Shown here in pieces: positions 11,899 through 23,836 of a stretch of 64,000 bases of DNA. A program made the position numbers and the translations under genes. The stretch spans positions 379,990-443,989 of the forward strand of contig CAJJDP010000073.1 in the NCBI GenBank assembly GCA_905182995.1, in the 5' to 3' direction. Positions within the stretch are counted from its first letter, which is position 1. Every line of letters starts with the position of its first letter. The notes below the pieces were generated by a model, which had not been told where the DNA came from, searched no databases, and saw only the letters and a list, made by a program, of their open reading frames with translations. The DNA is from Paramecium octaurelia. Lineage: Eukaryota; Ciliophora; Oligohymenophorea; Peniculida; Parameciidae.

Positions 11899-14077
11899 TC
11901 AAGATCCAATAATTTAATTCACAATCTATTCACTTTTTTTCTTTTACAAGGAATACTTCATTCTATCTACATGAATATTTCTAGTTAAATGCTCACTATA
12001 ATTTTACGATTCAACCATTGTCTAAGGAGATGCTCTTGAAACTTTGGACATCAAAACCGTATAAGTCTCGATTAAATTTCTGGGTCTTTCTCTTAAACGA
12101 GGAAGCAATGTATGTTATTGTTTCATCATCTTTTCAACCAATTCTTTCTCTTTATCAAAATCTCTCATTTGCAAACAGAGTTTAACATTATGCAACTTCT
12201 CTTTTAGTGAAGATTGCACGTTATTATACTCGACAATCTCATTAATTCGATCTTTGGAGATAGTATTAGAATGAGTCTTGACTCTATGAGGTAGTATACA
12301 TTATTGAAGAATTTCTTTGGTGTTAACACCTTTTAAGACAGCTTTGTTCGATTCCTTCTTCTACATAGCAATCATATTATGACACTTCTTTACCCATTCC
12401 TAACGATAGGTTTCACTGCTAATTCTTAAATCATTCATTCTCTCTCTCATAAATTTATCTAATGCAGTGCAATTCTTTTTTGGCAGAAAGTAAATAACAG
12501 TTTCATATGAACCAGAAATAGCGGTGTATGTTCTTAAACCTGGATTTTTTAAATCGAATAATCCAACAAATTAACCTTCACAAAATTGATTCACTCTAAC
12601 ATTATCTGAAATAATTTCAACAATTCCTGAAAATATCAAATATAAACCATCCACCACATCCCCTTATTTAAAGATTGTTTAATTTATAGTGTATATTTTC
12701 TTCTGAAAATCAAAGCTTATTTAAATTACATTCTCTTTTGATGATTAAGGAAATAGCTTACTCAGCATCCCAAGTGTAAAATTTAATTTCTCCAATTTGA
12801 CTTCAAATATTCTCAAATAATTAGATTTATTAAGAGCCCCTAGATGCAATGTTTCAGAGGCAATCAGAGTAGCTGCTCTTGGCTCGTTTCGAAATAGGGA
12901 AACCTCTCCAAAACATTCTCCCTCTCTCATGATATTTACTTTCTTGTATAGACATATCATTTAGCCACTTTGTAATTTCTAATAATATCTACTCTTAAAA
13001 GGGAATAGTAAGATGTCTTCAGGATTTTGATATTCTTACAATTAAGTTTGTAGATCTTGCAATTACTTTTACAACTACTTCTATTCCTCCTTCTTTTTTG
13101 CAATGGCCAAATCCTCCTTACATTGATTTATTTTCATTAAAATTGCCTTCTATGATGCAATTTCGCCCTCTCTAAAATATCTAAATCAGTAAATACTTCT
13201 TTGGAACATACACTATCACAGTTCCTCTCAGGATCAGATAAAAGTAATCTCCTCTTTCTCCACAATGAAATACAATATTGCCTCTCTTGACCTATTTATA
13301 TTCCAAGCTAGTAATAGTCTACTCGATATAATCAAAATATTCTTCTTGCGTTTCAAGGGCCTTGAAATAACTGAGCAAAATAAGATTAAGAGGTTACCTG
13401 AATTCTCTGAGAATGTCCTGCATGTATATTCTTGCTGCCTGTTCATTTAATTGGAGATTCTTTTGTAAGATCTCTATCGCTTTATCAAACGAATCAGAAG
13501 ACAGATCATATTCTCTCGTAAAAGTGAAATTGAGTGTACTTCGTCTCACAGCCAAAGGTCCTATAGAAGAATTAACAATTTCGGAATCATTATTATAATT
13601 ATTCATTTTATTACTGCAATCTCGATTAACAATACTAGTTCAGTATTTGTTGATAGGATTTCTTAATGGTTTAATGATTGGTTCTATAGGTGAGACTGTT
13701 CTAAAGATTTTCAATGCTTTTTTTCAGTCTCTTATTCTCCCTCTCAATCTGCTCAGAGACTTCTGTTTTTTCTTTGCGCAAATGGGGTAATTTTGGAAAT
13801 GCCCGCTTTTGATTAGTAATTTTCAAAATAGCCTAACGTATCTTTTGGTTACTATAGGCTATACTTTTGTTCTCCTCAAGGGATTCAAAAGCCTGCACTT
13901 GATTCTTTATCTTCTTTATCATAGATACTTTGGATATAAGACTCACTTACCTTGACGAATCACGCCCAAAGACTCTTCTTGTACCTTATTTTTTCTTGCC
14001 TTTATCGACTTGAGGGAGTTCACATGATTGGCAAAATAATGTCTGTGAATAGATTCAGGGAGAATTTAAGATTTCAT
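11899..14077 (-). CDS. two-domain cyclic-nucleotide-binding protein with coiled-coil insertion, about 702 aa
   Basis: Starts MKSQILPESIHRHYFANHVN at 14077 and ends ...SEQIVNQIIGS at the TGA complementary to 11899-11901. Three introns (23, 22 and 25 nt) leave exactly 703 codons. The 22-nt intron near 13620 joins what could look like two overlapping genes. The first CNB domain opens with RGNIVFHCGERGDYFYLILR and, after an insertion of about 80 Gln/Lys/Glu-rich coiled-coil residues, resumes with GECFGEVSLFRNEPRAATLI, an intact phosphate-binding cassette with the Glu and Arg that contact cAMP or cGMP. A second CNB (QGDVVDGLYLIFSGIVEII) lacks a recognisable cassette and probably does not bind nucleotide. 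No kinase or channel domain follows. Confidence 0.82.
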
Positions 14078-14092
14078 ATTTAAATTAATTAA

Positions 14093-15166
14093 TCAATTTC
14101 CATATAATTTTTCAAACTCCAAATGTTATTCAAATTTGTCAATCGAAGCAATTTCATTTTCCTAATAATCCAAAATCTTTAAACAAGAACTTTATCAATA
14201 TAAATAACAACATACCTATATCGATCTCTCTTCTTTCCTTTCAATTGCTAGTCTATTTAAGTTACAATGATAGAATTGTTAAATGAATTAAGATAGCTAT
14301 AAGAATCAGTGTGAATCTATACATTTAATCCCTCGAAAAGTACTTTTCCACTTGTTAATCTTTTTACTATTGATGTTTATTCACTATTGGTAAATCTGAT
14401 TTTTGCAAAACTTTGTTGGAACTGGAATTCAGATAATGACTGGCTCTTCTTTTGTGAATTTGGAATTCCTATGGAGTGAAACTGTAATTCTTAACATCCC
14501 TCAAATGTCCTTTGGGTCGTTGTCGATCATTCAGATGGCCGTACACATTTTGATTGTCATTCTTTTCTACGAAATCTGTGAACAATTCTATTAAAATCTA
14601 GAACCGATATTTACCATTCTTTCGACCAAAGAGACCTGTTTTCTGTAGTGTTCGATAGGCAAGTTGAAAGGTTTATTCATCTCCTTTGATCTAAGGAGTC
14701 TACACATAATGCACTTTATTAGTTACAGTACTAAAAGGAGGATGAGGAGTAATACTTTACTATTTTGACGTTTTTGTATCCTTAATTTGGGAGATTGGTA
14801 AATTTTTGTTCAGAAACGTTATAAAATTCAAAGTTGTTGAGAGTGCTGCTATGCAAGGATTCCCATTTGCTACGTGGTTTAACCTTGGCTTTTATGAATG
14901 GATTGTCATAGGTATCTCTGCAAATCAAAGTGTTGGGATTGCGGAAGAAGGATGGGGTTTCAAGAGAGTTGCCAAATGCATATTAAGGCAAGATCTTCTT
15001 TCCCTTATAAGCTTTGGGGGGTTCTTGCACTTTGATGGTGTCAGAGAAGGAACTTCTTAAGTAATCTGGCAATTGTTCGCTCTCAAGATTATTACGATTT
15101 GTCTAAGCTTGAAGGTGAGATTACTCGTGTAAGTCGAATTGGTTTTTGTTCTCTTCCTGCTAGCAT
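14093..15166 (-). CDS. hypothetical protein, about 315 aa
   Basis: Starts MLAGREQKPIRLTR at 15166 and ends ...HLEFEKLYGN at the TGA complementary to 14093-14095. A 22-nt intron follows codon 14 and two 26-nt introns lie near the 3' end. At least one more frame change is needed between 14610 and 14740, which I could not place with confidence (candidate introns of 32 and 17 or 29 nt). The product is basic and Ser/Asn-rich, with no membrane segment or known domain. It lies 15 bases upstream of the start of the CNB gene on the same strand. Function unknown. Confidence 0.55.
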
Positions 15167-15247
15167 GAGAGAATATTTAACAATTAATATATTGAGTAAT
15201 AATTATAAATAAGCTGGGGGGGAATATTAATATTTATTAAATTATTA

Positions 15248-16447
15248 ATGTACGTTTTGCTACTTCAATTAGTGATGTTGGCGTATGGATACCCGATTTT
15301 AGAAAATGGGTAGTTACTAATTGGAGCTGGGGGTTTAGCTTGTGAAAAAGACACAATTACACATATCAAATTCCTAAATGTTTACAAAGCATATGTCCCA
15401 TAAGTAATCTTCGTTTTGAGTAATTACACCAATGAAATGCAGTTCTCCGATTTCGCTTTGGACATCCATGTTGAATTAATGAAAGTTAACACAACAGGTA
15501 ATAGAGACTCTAGATTTGATTAGGATTCACAATCCAAGTAGTCTGCTCGAAAAGCTGCATTAAATCAGTTCTTTACACTTGGTATGCTTTTGGAGGAGAC
15601 ACCTATGATTCAGGATGCTTTCCATTATAAGAGAAGGCTCAAGTGACATTAGAACAAATTTACACTTCTCCAATGCAGCATTCGGTGTTCATCTCTGGAT
15701 TTGCTGGTTTCTTCAAGTATGGCGGTAGGAAGCCTATGCTGAAATTATACTCGTCTTTTGACAATTAAAATCTGACCATACAAGCCGAATCTACCTTTTA
15801 ATATGTGTACATCTGCTATATTCTAGCTTAAGACATGAGTTCGACCACTCTTAATGATACTGAAATAGCAAGTACACTTAATAGCCATATTCAAAGCTCT
15901 GGTCTAAAAGGGGACTTATTAAGATGATACGTTGATAATGGGAATGGAATCTTTCTAATTGTTTGGCAACAATCTTCAAATACAAATGTTGAATGACAAA
16001 TCCTTCTTTCCTAAACAAATTGAATTAACCGTCAAGGTTGCAAAACTCTATGATCCCACTTACAGGAGTTGTCCCAAGGTGTATACTGAATGCATGTTCC
16101 AAGGAGATCCCATCTATGTTTGCGATGAAACTGTGAAATTGACTAATATTTGGAAGGAGTTCAAGAGTTTGAGAGTGTACGATCAGAAAATGAAATTTAA
16201 ATTGAACATAGTTAGCAATGATAACATTTTGGTATTTCTTATTTACAATACTCTTTCTTAGTGGCTCTCTGAGGACATTGATTGTAGTTATGACATGTAT
16301 GATTAATTGATGGAGTTCAAAATAAAGAATTAACCGATAGAGAGGTAAATAATTCGAAAGAGGAAGATGTTGGGAATGCTTTATGATGAATAAACTGAGG
16401 AGGATTAGGAAGACTCTGAAGACACTATTTTAATTGGTTAAGCATGA
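15248..16447 (+). CDS. secreted protein with H-type-lectin-like repeats
   Basis: ATG 15248 begins an apparent signal peptide, MYVLLLQLVMLAYGYP, and the gene ends at TGA 16445-16447. Introns of 26 nt (near 15500) and 22 nt (near 15902) fit; a 30-nt one near 16231 is optional because it keeps frame. A region of about 80 residues (KFLNVYKAYVPQVIFVLS, later TTGFTIQVV, then YTWYAFGG) has the beta-rich layout of H-type lectin domains, which bind sugars; this reading is moderate. A second beta-rich unit with several cysteines follows. The tail is acidic (DEQTEEDQEDSEDT). A surface or secretory-granule role is inferred from the signal peptide only. Confidence 0.65.
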
Positions 16448-16492
16448 ATATATTTAATTAAATAGTTCTATCTAAATAGATAAGCAATTCAA

Positions 16493-17138
16493 TCAATGAT
16501 CTTCCAATCTCTGTCTGAATCTTTCCAAAAACTCTCGCTCCTTCTACTCCAAGGTTTTCTAAGCTCCATTTTCAGTTTGTATTGATCGTCTCTGAATAAA
16601 AAATGAATTTCTGGGAATATTTTGATTTATCTCTTTCATCTCTTTAACATAGGAACTGTCCCTGCTCTCTTTGTTATCTCTCAAATCGGATTCCGGTCTT
16701 ACTATAGCCACTTATTTGGCAGTGGTTTGATCAATGGATTTCGAAACATTCTTCACAGGATTCAAATTTTTCCTACTATGTTCTAACAGCTTCGGTTACT
16801 ATTGTATTTGAACTCTCTATTTTTATTAACTAATTCGTATGATATCATGTTTTTCCTCTCTAATTTTTAAATATGTACCATACAATCCAAGTAACTCAGA
16901 TAATTCAGACAAAGATTCCGAAAGTTTAAATTGAATCGTCCTCTCTTCTTCCAATTTAGTTAATATGCCAAATTATTTGCCTACCAATGCAGCGAATTTC
17001 TAATGATCAACTGATTCTAGATTTTACTCATTAAGTTCTACCTCCTGTTATAGCCTTTACACATCTCTTGGCTAAAGTATACATCATTTTGTAAATACAA
17101 TGATTGTATTCATTTTCGAGTTTTCTACTTGTTGACAT
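16493..17138 (-). CDS. coiled-coil hypothetical protein, about 205 aa
   Basis: Starts MSTSRKLENEYNHCIYKM at 17138 and ends FLERFRQRLEDH at the TGA complementary to 16493-16495. One 28-nt intron lies near 17080, leaving 206 codons. The protein is Glu/Lys/Gln-rich and predicted helical, with heptad-like stretches such as LEEERTIQFKLSESLSELSE. It has no signal or membrane segment. Function unknown; a cytoskeletal role is possible but unsupported. Confidence 0.62.
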
Positions 17139-17173
17139 AAAAAAAGAAATAAAGAATTAAAAAATTAAAATAA

Positions 17174-18222
17174 TCATTGTTAAGCTGCATGACCATCACT
17201 TAATGTGAAACATTGATCTCCATAAATGTCCTACCAATCACAATCACTTTCCTGATCAGGTGATCGCGGAGATAATTGAAATGTTTCCTTCTATTGAATT
17301 GAACTAGTTTGACCTTGAGCATTCGAATTATCCTGTTTCTTAGGGAATTACTTGCTAAATGTTAATTTCACCTCAGGATCCAAGTTGTGAACCTTCCTAC
17401 TTATTTTCGTGTCACGATAAGTCTGAATCACTACTCTAGCTTATTCGTTCTCCTGAACCTCTTGAGTGTAGTGTAAGGACTTTTGTTCTTGCTGCATTTC
17501 AGATTACTTTCTCGATGCAACCTCTTGCTTATTGAGGATCGATCCCATTAAATTAATTTATATTATTTTTATCATTCCAGTTAAGGGTATCCTCCCCCAC
17601 TATTCTTTCATCTCAATGACCCTTCGATTGCAAACCCATCCACAATCTAATTTCCCATTACCTGTTCACAATCAACTATTGCCTCACATCTTGCTAACGT
17701 TTCTTATCCCAAATTAAATGTCATCTTTTGAATCACAACACCTGTAAACACACTCCCAATCCACAGTCTTCTCAAATATCAAAATTATCTAATGAGATGA
17801 TACTCATTTCCACTAATAACAAACTGATAAATATCTTCTGTCTTACTCCCAAGAATTTACTTTTTACTATCAAAATTTTATTCACAATTTCTCTCTAACT
17901 CCGAAGAAAATGCTTTAAATAAGTTCTCTTACTCACATTTATAAATTCCCAATCCACAGTGTCAATAATCTCCAATGCTAAACATAGTTCAAATTAGAGA
18001 ATTTAAAATACTACAAAATGTTAAGCAATATATGTTAACAACTTAGTCCAAATTATTATAATTCTCATAACAGATCTGAGGATTCCTATCTAAATTATGT
18101 TATCTTCCTTAGTCCCTTCTTCAATACATATTGTAATTTGAAGATTCATTTGATTCCTGGAAATTTCAATTAAAATTAACAGCATTCTTTCATTTTTATA
18201 GGCTTTTACTCACCAATCCCAT
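17174..18222 (-). CDS. hypothetical multi-exon gene with Cys-containing segments, structure unresolved
   Basis: The 3' exons are clear: the frame ends ...YGDQCFTLSDGHAAQQ at the TGA complementary to 17174-17176. Preceding exons such as GEDTLNWNDKNNINQFNG and WECVYRCCDSKDDIQFGIRN are joined by introns of 21-28 nt. Further upstream, segments such as TEDIYQFVISGNEYHLIRQF and ICYENYNNLDQVVN are readable, but I could not assemble one consistent exon chain. An ATG at 18222 is a plausible start. Two places share a short motif around D-C-G-L-G or V-D-W-E, hinting at an internal repeat. No family recognised. Confidence 0.45.
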
Positions 18223-18297
18223 ATTGATATCGATAAATTGATAGATGGATTTTCAAAGCTTCTATTTGAAATTAGCAAATTTCATAAATTAAAATAT

Positions 18298-19059
18298 ATG
18301 AGAATAATTTTATCGTTTCTGACAATTTTGTTTGTAAACGCATCCAATCAATATTGCAATGTACATAATAAAGGAGTCAATTCAGGATTGGCCAATTAGC
18401 TCGCTCACTCACTTAATCAAATCAGAAATCAAGTTGCAACTGGTTAAATTAGCTTTGAAGGATCTTAATCAGCCTCCAATATGAATGTTTTACATTGGAG
18501 CAATGGCTATGCCAAAATGGCCTAAACTTGTGTTGAAAAGTGCCCTCTCAAGGCTTCCACTTGTGGTTAAGTATTACTATGCTTCATGAATAGTTTTAAA
18601 ATTATGGAGTGCTATTTTTTAAGAGACACTTAAATCAGCAAATGAGAACCAATTAGGTTATGGAGAAGTGGTTTAAAGAACCTGAAAATGCCAAATAATT
18701 ACTCACAGCCAGATCTAGTGCCTTTGGATGCGGAAAGGCTGAAGATAATGCCTCTGAATATATAGTTTGTTATTTCGATGAGGTAAATAGATTAATTTAA
18801 ATCTTTATAGAAATACACTGGTGCTAAATAGGCATTTTTGGCAGGACCTGTTGGAGCTAGTTGCAAATTAGGCCGTTCTAAAATGTATAGTGGTCTTTGT
18901 GCAACAGCTTCTTCATAGACTTTGATTCATCAATCTTCGCACATCAAGAATAAGAAATAAAAGAAGTAGAAGAAGCAGAAGGCACACAAAAAAAATAAGA
19001 AAAACAATGAAAATGATGTAGCCTTTATTGCAATGACAGATTTCAAAGAATTTGTTTGA
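18298..19059 (+). CDS. secreted CAP (SCP/TAPS, PR-1-like) domain protein, about 236 aa
   Basis: ATG 18298 starts a signal peptide (MRIILSFLTILFVNASNQ) and the stop is TGA 19057-19059. Introns of 23 and 28 nt leave 237 codons. CAP-family features are present: a helix LANQLAHSLNQIRNQVATGQ, then HWSNGYAKMAQTCVEKC, and a C-terminal AFGCGKAEDNASEYIVCYF with paired cysteines. The tail is very Lys-rich (KNKKQKKQKKQKAHKK). CAP proteins are extracellular and often bind lipids; the ciliate function is unknown. Confidence 0.78.
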
Positions 19060-19412
19060 TAGAGTTATTAATATTAATAATAACTATTAATTATTGTTAT
19101 AATTAATAAAAGTTTCTTAATAACTTATTATCAAGTATGTTTATTGTACTTATTTCGAATTATGTAACTATATTGGTTTTAATTTTTCAAAAATTCCAAT
19201 TTTGACTTTCACCTCCAAGACTAAGTTATGAGTGATTTTAATTCGATCTAAATCAATATTTATGGCTTTGAATTAATTTAATTATTTGGTGGATGTCATT
19301 CTTTTGAGAAGGCCAATTAGTTAATATTCACACTTAAGTTTTATTTGAATAAACTTATTAATTTCGGAAAGGTAAATAACAATTCCTTTAATTCATTAAT
19401 TATTTTATATTC

Positions 19413-20343
19413 ATGGAGTTGATTCAAGAAATAACACTACTAAAAGAATCCTTCTTGGAATTTATAATCAAAGTAACTCCTGTGTTTACAGAACCCATAT
19501 TGGAATAATTTAACTCAAAATGGAATCCCCTGAAAAAACTATTAAGTGATCCTTCTAAAAGTGCGAGTGATGTTTTCCTATTGGTTTCTTCCATGTCCTC
19601 CCTAAAAAAGAGCAATACTTCATCCACATCAGCCACTTCCCCAAATTCAGATTGCAGTGTCCAAAAAACACAAAAGACAGACAATTCAGCCAAGAAATGC
19701 TATTAACCTCCAGACCAAAAAGAGATAACCAAAGTGAAAGAGCAGGCCAATCCATTATCGTATAAAGAGCTTAAAATTGGTAATCTTTTTATCAAAACGT
19801 AAAATAGAAATTAACAAGAACATTTTCCTAAATACTCCGCGTGCTAGACCAACCTCATAATAGGAAATAGGGAGTAACAGTGAAAAAATATATGAAGATG
19901 ATATGAAAGCCAAGATATTGAAAGATGATATAAAATGTATGATGTTGTTATTTACTGAGTTAGTTTTAAATCAATTGAGAGTGCAAACTCCAGAGAAAAA
20001 GGTTAGTGTGACTGTTAGGTGCAATCTAGGATTGAAATTGTCTGAAGCTATTAGTTAATTTCGTAAGGATAACTTCACTTTGAAAACCATACATGAAAGA
20101 AGCACTGAAATAACGAGTCCATAATCAGAACGCTCAGAATCACCACTTTTATTTGTTTACAGGCCAAAGAACTAATATTTCTAACAGCCTATGCTTATGT
20201 AATAATAATAAGCAGGACCATTAAAAGGATATAGTATCTACTCAAAAAAAGGGTATATACAACCAATACAATTTGATGTGCAATTTCAGATGCTCATACA
20301 ACAACACTAGAATAATATCACCTATAGAAAATTTTATATTTGA
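19413..20343 (+). CDS. hypothetical protein, about 300 aa
   Basis: ATG 19413 to TGA 20341-20343 with one 28-nt intron near 19780 leaves 301 codons. The protein is Ser/Thr-rich in the middle and Gln-rich at the end, with no signal peptide or known domain. An ORF starting at ATG 19228 (MSDFNSIQINIYGFELIQLF) lies just upstream. It could be a first exon joined by an unusually long 47-nt intron that would be in frame, or a short separate ORF. I left it outside the CDS. Confidence 0.6.
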
Positions 20344-20458
20344 AAATCATTCAAGATTGATCAATTTTGTATTATATATGTAATATCTGTTAGATATTAA
20401 ATCATTCCTGCAATTAATAATATATTTATTTATAAGAACATAACATAACAAACTCCAA

Positions 20459-20865
20459 TCAATTTTATTATAATAAAAGTCGAAGTAAACCGATTTCTTT
20501 TTATAACGCTTCTCTTTTTGAATTCCTTTTGATCTCTTTATTTCGATACCTTGTAATTAATTTGGTTGTTCTTACATATATTTCCTTGAATTCTTTCTCC
20601 TTAACTTTCTTCAATATACTAATACTTATTATGTAAGATCCTAATTGGTTAGCATTTCAAAAAGCCACCTTTCCCTTTCAAATTTGGTCATTTCAACAGG
20701 TAATTTGAGAGATCGTTACGATAATTTCTTTTACAATGAATAATAATCTAAACTTGAGCATGCTTACTACTAGGTGGTTACTTGATTATTTTTCTCTGAT
20801 AAAATATTTAATAGTTTCTGCTTCATATCTATTGAGCTTTGCTATTTAGTATTCGAATTTAACAT
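20459..20865 (-). CDS. small basic helical protein, about 129 aa
   Basis: Starts MLNSNTKQQSSIDMKQKLLN at 20865 and ends LQKEIGLLRLLLQQN at the TGA complementary to 20459-20461. The frame requires removing a 17-nt GTATTAGTATATTGAAG segment near 20620, short even for this genome. Without it the frame stops soon after. The product is Lys/Gln/Leu-rich and helical. Function unknown. Confidence 0.5.
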
Positions 20866-20887
20866 AAATTAATATAAGTTACAGATT

Positions 20888-21687
20888 ATGAAAAAGGCTG
20901 CTTTTTGATTTGTTTCCACTTCAGGGCTTTCGATAAAAAGAATTTAATCAAAATTATGATGAATTAGATGAAAAATATGGAGTTAAAATAGTATGACTTA
21001 CCAGTGTTAGAAAAATATGAAACTTAATAAATGTTTTATTATTGATGTCTTTGGTAAATTGCTTTTATTCAGTAAAGAGAAGCATATAAGAAAAACTAAA
21101 TTGATGGAAATCATGAATATTGAAGACATAAATCCTTTGCAAGCCAATTGTAATAATGTATAGGATTGAACCAAAGTATAGATAACAAGAAAAGTAAAAG
21201 ATGTTTAGAACAATGTATATTTGATAACTTAAGAATCATAAGCAGAACTTTAAAAAAATTTATGAATTAACAAAATACCTGAAAAACTAAGAGATAAAGA
21301 AAATTTCTTTGAGGAATCCTTATAAAATACCTTTAAATAATTATCATTCTCCTCCTCAAATTAATTTAAGTTGTTTGCAAGAGCCTTCTAATATTCTTTA
21401 ACGGATTATTTTGTAAATGTAAAACTTAATCATGATAAACTCAGAGATTAAAGGAATTATTTACTGTTAGCAAAAATATATTTTCAAATGTATGCATTAT
21501 ATGACAATTTGGATATCGAGAGTTAATCATTAATAATTAATTGAAAAGGCTTTATCAAAGGTTGATTTCTTTTTCTTATAACACAGATAATATTTACAAC
21601 AAAAATATTACTGAATCCATTGAAAAATATTAAATCATAGTATTCAATTATATTCAGGAAGAAATTACAAACATGAAAGAGATTTGA
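20888..21687 (+). CDS. hypothetical multi-exon gene, poorly resolved
   Basis: Coding-like segments on the plus strand are joined by small introns: 20 nt (GTATGACTTACCAGTGTTAG, near 20991), 24 nt near 21160 and 19 nt near 21212. The last readable segment ends ...QEEITNMKEI at TGA 21685-21687. Readable pieces include KFFIIDVFGKLL-like and NFKKIYELTKYLKNQEIKKI. The start is uncertain: ATG 20888 reads into TGA after six codons. It could be a degraded gene. Confidence 0.4.
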
Positions 21688-21963
21688 GATTAGATTAAAA
21701 AAAATAAATTAATAATTGACAACTATCAATTTATTGTATTAAGGGTCAATTTCTAAATTTGATATTGATACATTAATTAACAATAGGAGGGATCAATGGA
21801 GACATTCCTTTAAAGGCGTAAAAACCATAATTATAAGGCATCAACCTAAAGATTTGATAGTCTCAACGAGATAGTCAAATTTAATACGAAATTCCCTCAA
21901 AATAAACATGCTTTAAAAAAGTGATTGTTAATGTGTTTGAATAATGTAATGTAATTTTACTTT

Positions 21964-22524
21964 TCATAATCTTCTTCCTCTTCTTCCTCCTGGTCTTCTA
22001 GTTGAATCTGTTGGAATTGGAGTGACATCTTCAATTCTTCCAATCTTCAATCCCAAACGAGCAAGAGCTCTGAGAGCAGCCTAAGCTCCTGGTCCTGGTT
22101 ATCTGGTATCAACACCTGAGGGTTATTGTTATTTACATAGATATACCTCCTCTAGCTCTCAATTTAATATGTAAAGCATTAATTTTGAGTGTCTTCAACT
22201 TCTCATAAACATCCTTAGCTGCTTGCATTGCTGCATATGGTGATGATTCCTCTCTGTCTGATTTGACTTTCATTCCTCCTGTGACTCTTGCAAGTGTTTC
22301 TCTGCCTGTCAAATCTGTAATGTGGATAAAGGTATCATTCCAAGTTGAGAGAATATGAGCAACTCCGAAAACTAATTCATTTCCAGCAACATTTGGTCCC
22401 AATGTGGCTACTACTTATTAAGGTTGATCTTCTCCTTAATTCTTTTTTCCTTTCTTTCCTTTAGCTTATTATGCAGCAGGTTATACTTTGTTATCAGCCT
22501 AAATTAAATTGCTTAACATACCAT
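21964..22524 (-). CDS. RPS14: 40S ribosomal protein uS11 (RPS14), 168 aa
   Basis: ATG at 22522-22524 is followed directly by a 23-nt intron; the protein starts MADNKVQPAAQQAKGKK. A second 31-nt intron lies near 22140. The body is unmistakable uS11: [20 protein letters not shown], then [35 protein letters not shown], and after the intron [20 protein letters not shown]. It ends in the conserved Arg-rich tail ([11 protein letters not shown]). It builds the platform of the small subunit. It lies 102 bases downstream of eL19 on the same strand. Confidence 0.97.
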
Positions 22525-22626
22525 TCACCTAAAAAATTTAAATCTTTTTTAATATAAAAAAATAGAAATCAAACTTAAATAAGAATAATGTATATGTTTA
22601 TTATTGTACTTTTTATTTGTTTTAAA

Positions 22627-23233
22627 TCATTCAGCTGCAAACTTGTTATGAGTCTTCTTTACTCTTTGAGCCTTATTCTTCTCTCTTCTATCGTTTTACT
22701 CCTTCTCAATCTTATCGACTCTAACCTTTTCTTATTTAGTTTCGTGGATAGCCTCAATAAGCACTTTCTTGTTTTTGTATTGATTACCCTTTGAAGCCAA
22801 ATAGAATTCGTGATATCTATGCGATATTATACACTATTATATTACTATTGTCTATCAATTTTTTTAGCAGCCCTGTATTTTCTCAACAATCTTCTCAAAA
22901 CTCTTTATCTACGAATCCAAAGCACCTTAGTTGGCATTCTAGCCTCTCTTGTACCTCTTCTCTTACCAGTACCTGTGTGTCTGCCTAATAAAATGTAATC
23001 AATATCAATCACTCACCTCTTCTCTTGGCCTCAAGGAATCTTCTTGCTCTTGCTCTAGAATGAATTGTTCTCAATCTTCTCATTATGAGTCCATCCTTAA
23101 TCAATTTTCTAATTGACATTCTAGAATTTGCAAGACTAATTTCACTTGCTTCATTTGGATCTAACCAAACTCTATTCACACCAACCTTCAATTGAGTTGA
23201 AGCCAATCGTTTCTAAAGACGTAGATTCACCAT
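22627..23233 (-). CDS. RPL19: 60S ribosomal protein eL19 (RPL19), 181 aa
   Basis: Starts [20 protein letters not shown] at 23233 and ends [10 protein letters not shown] at the TGA complementary to 22627-22629. Introns of 32 and 29 nt leave 182 codons. Conserved blocks are present: [48 protein letters not shown] and [10 protein letters not shown]. The C-terminal half is a long basic helix, as in all eL19 proteins. Length matches the family. Confidence 0.97.
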
Positions 23234-23278
23234 TAAAAAATTAATATCTAAATATTTAAATTTTTATATAAAATTAAT

Positions 23279-23836
23279 ATGGGATGCTGCAATGCTTCTT
23301 CCAAATAAAAGTTACCCAACTCCACTTCAGTCCCTCGAGAAATTAAAATATCCTCCCAATAAGAATGGGATATCCAGTTAAATAGACACTATTAAGTAAA
23401 GCATAATAAATATTATATTCCTTAGTCAATTTTGAATAGCTCCATATTTCATCAAAACTTCTCAATCGACATCGTCAATGAAGTTAACTCAGAATAAGAC
23501 AACCTAGTTATTATAATTTAAGGTTCATACTTAGAGCAATTACAATTAGGCAAGTGATCCCCTAATGTTGAGATTTTTGTATCACAAACTATATTATGAA
23601 TACTTTTGCTTCACTCTCCTTTCCAAAACCAATCCTATTTCACAATAGAATATAATAATTATAATAATGAAATGCAAACAAAAATCACAATACTGTTTCA
23701 TTTCAATTAAAAATTATTAACCAAACCTTATATCGTTCAGAGACTTTGAGATCTTTTGTAACTTCCAAACAACACTCTTATTTTAAGAATAATTTTTAAA
23801 TTTTGTGAATTATAGATATATAATATTCAAGTAAAT
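23279..23836 (+). CDS. hypothetical protein with probable N-terminal acylation, 3' end unresolved
   Basis: ATG 23279 starts MGCCNASSKQKLPN, a classical dual acylation motif (Gly2 myristoylation, Cys3/Cys4 palmitoylation), so membrane attachment is inferred. The unspliced frame stops at TGA 23555-23557 after 92 codons. A possible 19-nt intron (GTGATCCCCTAATGTTGAG) there would extend it through a Phe/Tyr/Ile-rich segment. That extension stays open to 24047, antisense to the next gene, so its true end is unclear; I bound it at the neighbour's stop. Function unknown. Confidence 0.45.

Noticed and set aside
13587..14077. Separate small gene upstream of the CNB protein
   Set aside because: It would overlap the CNB start by about 20 bases, whereas a 22-nt intron fuses both in frame with an integral codon count.
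14403..15060. Plus-strand genes over 14403-15060
   Set aside because: The minus strand gives consistent codon-like exons with small introns here; the plus frames break into unrelated pieces.
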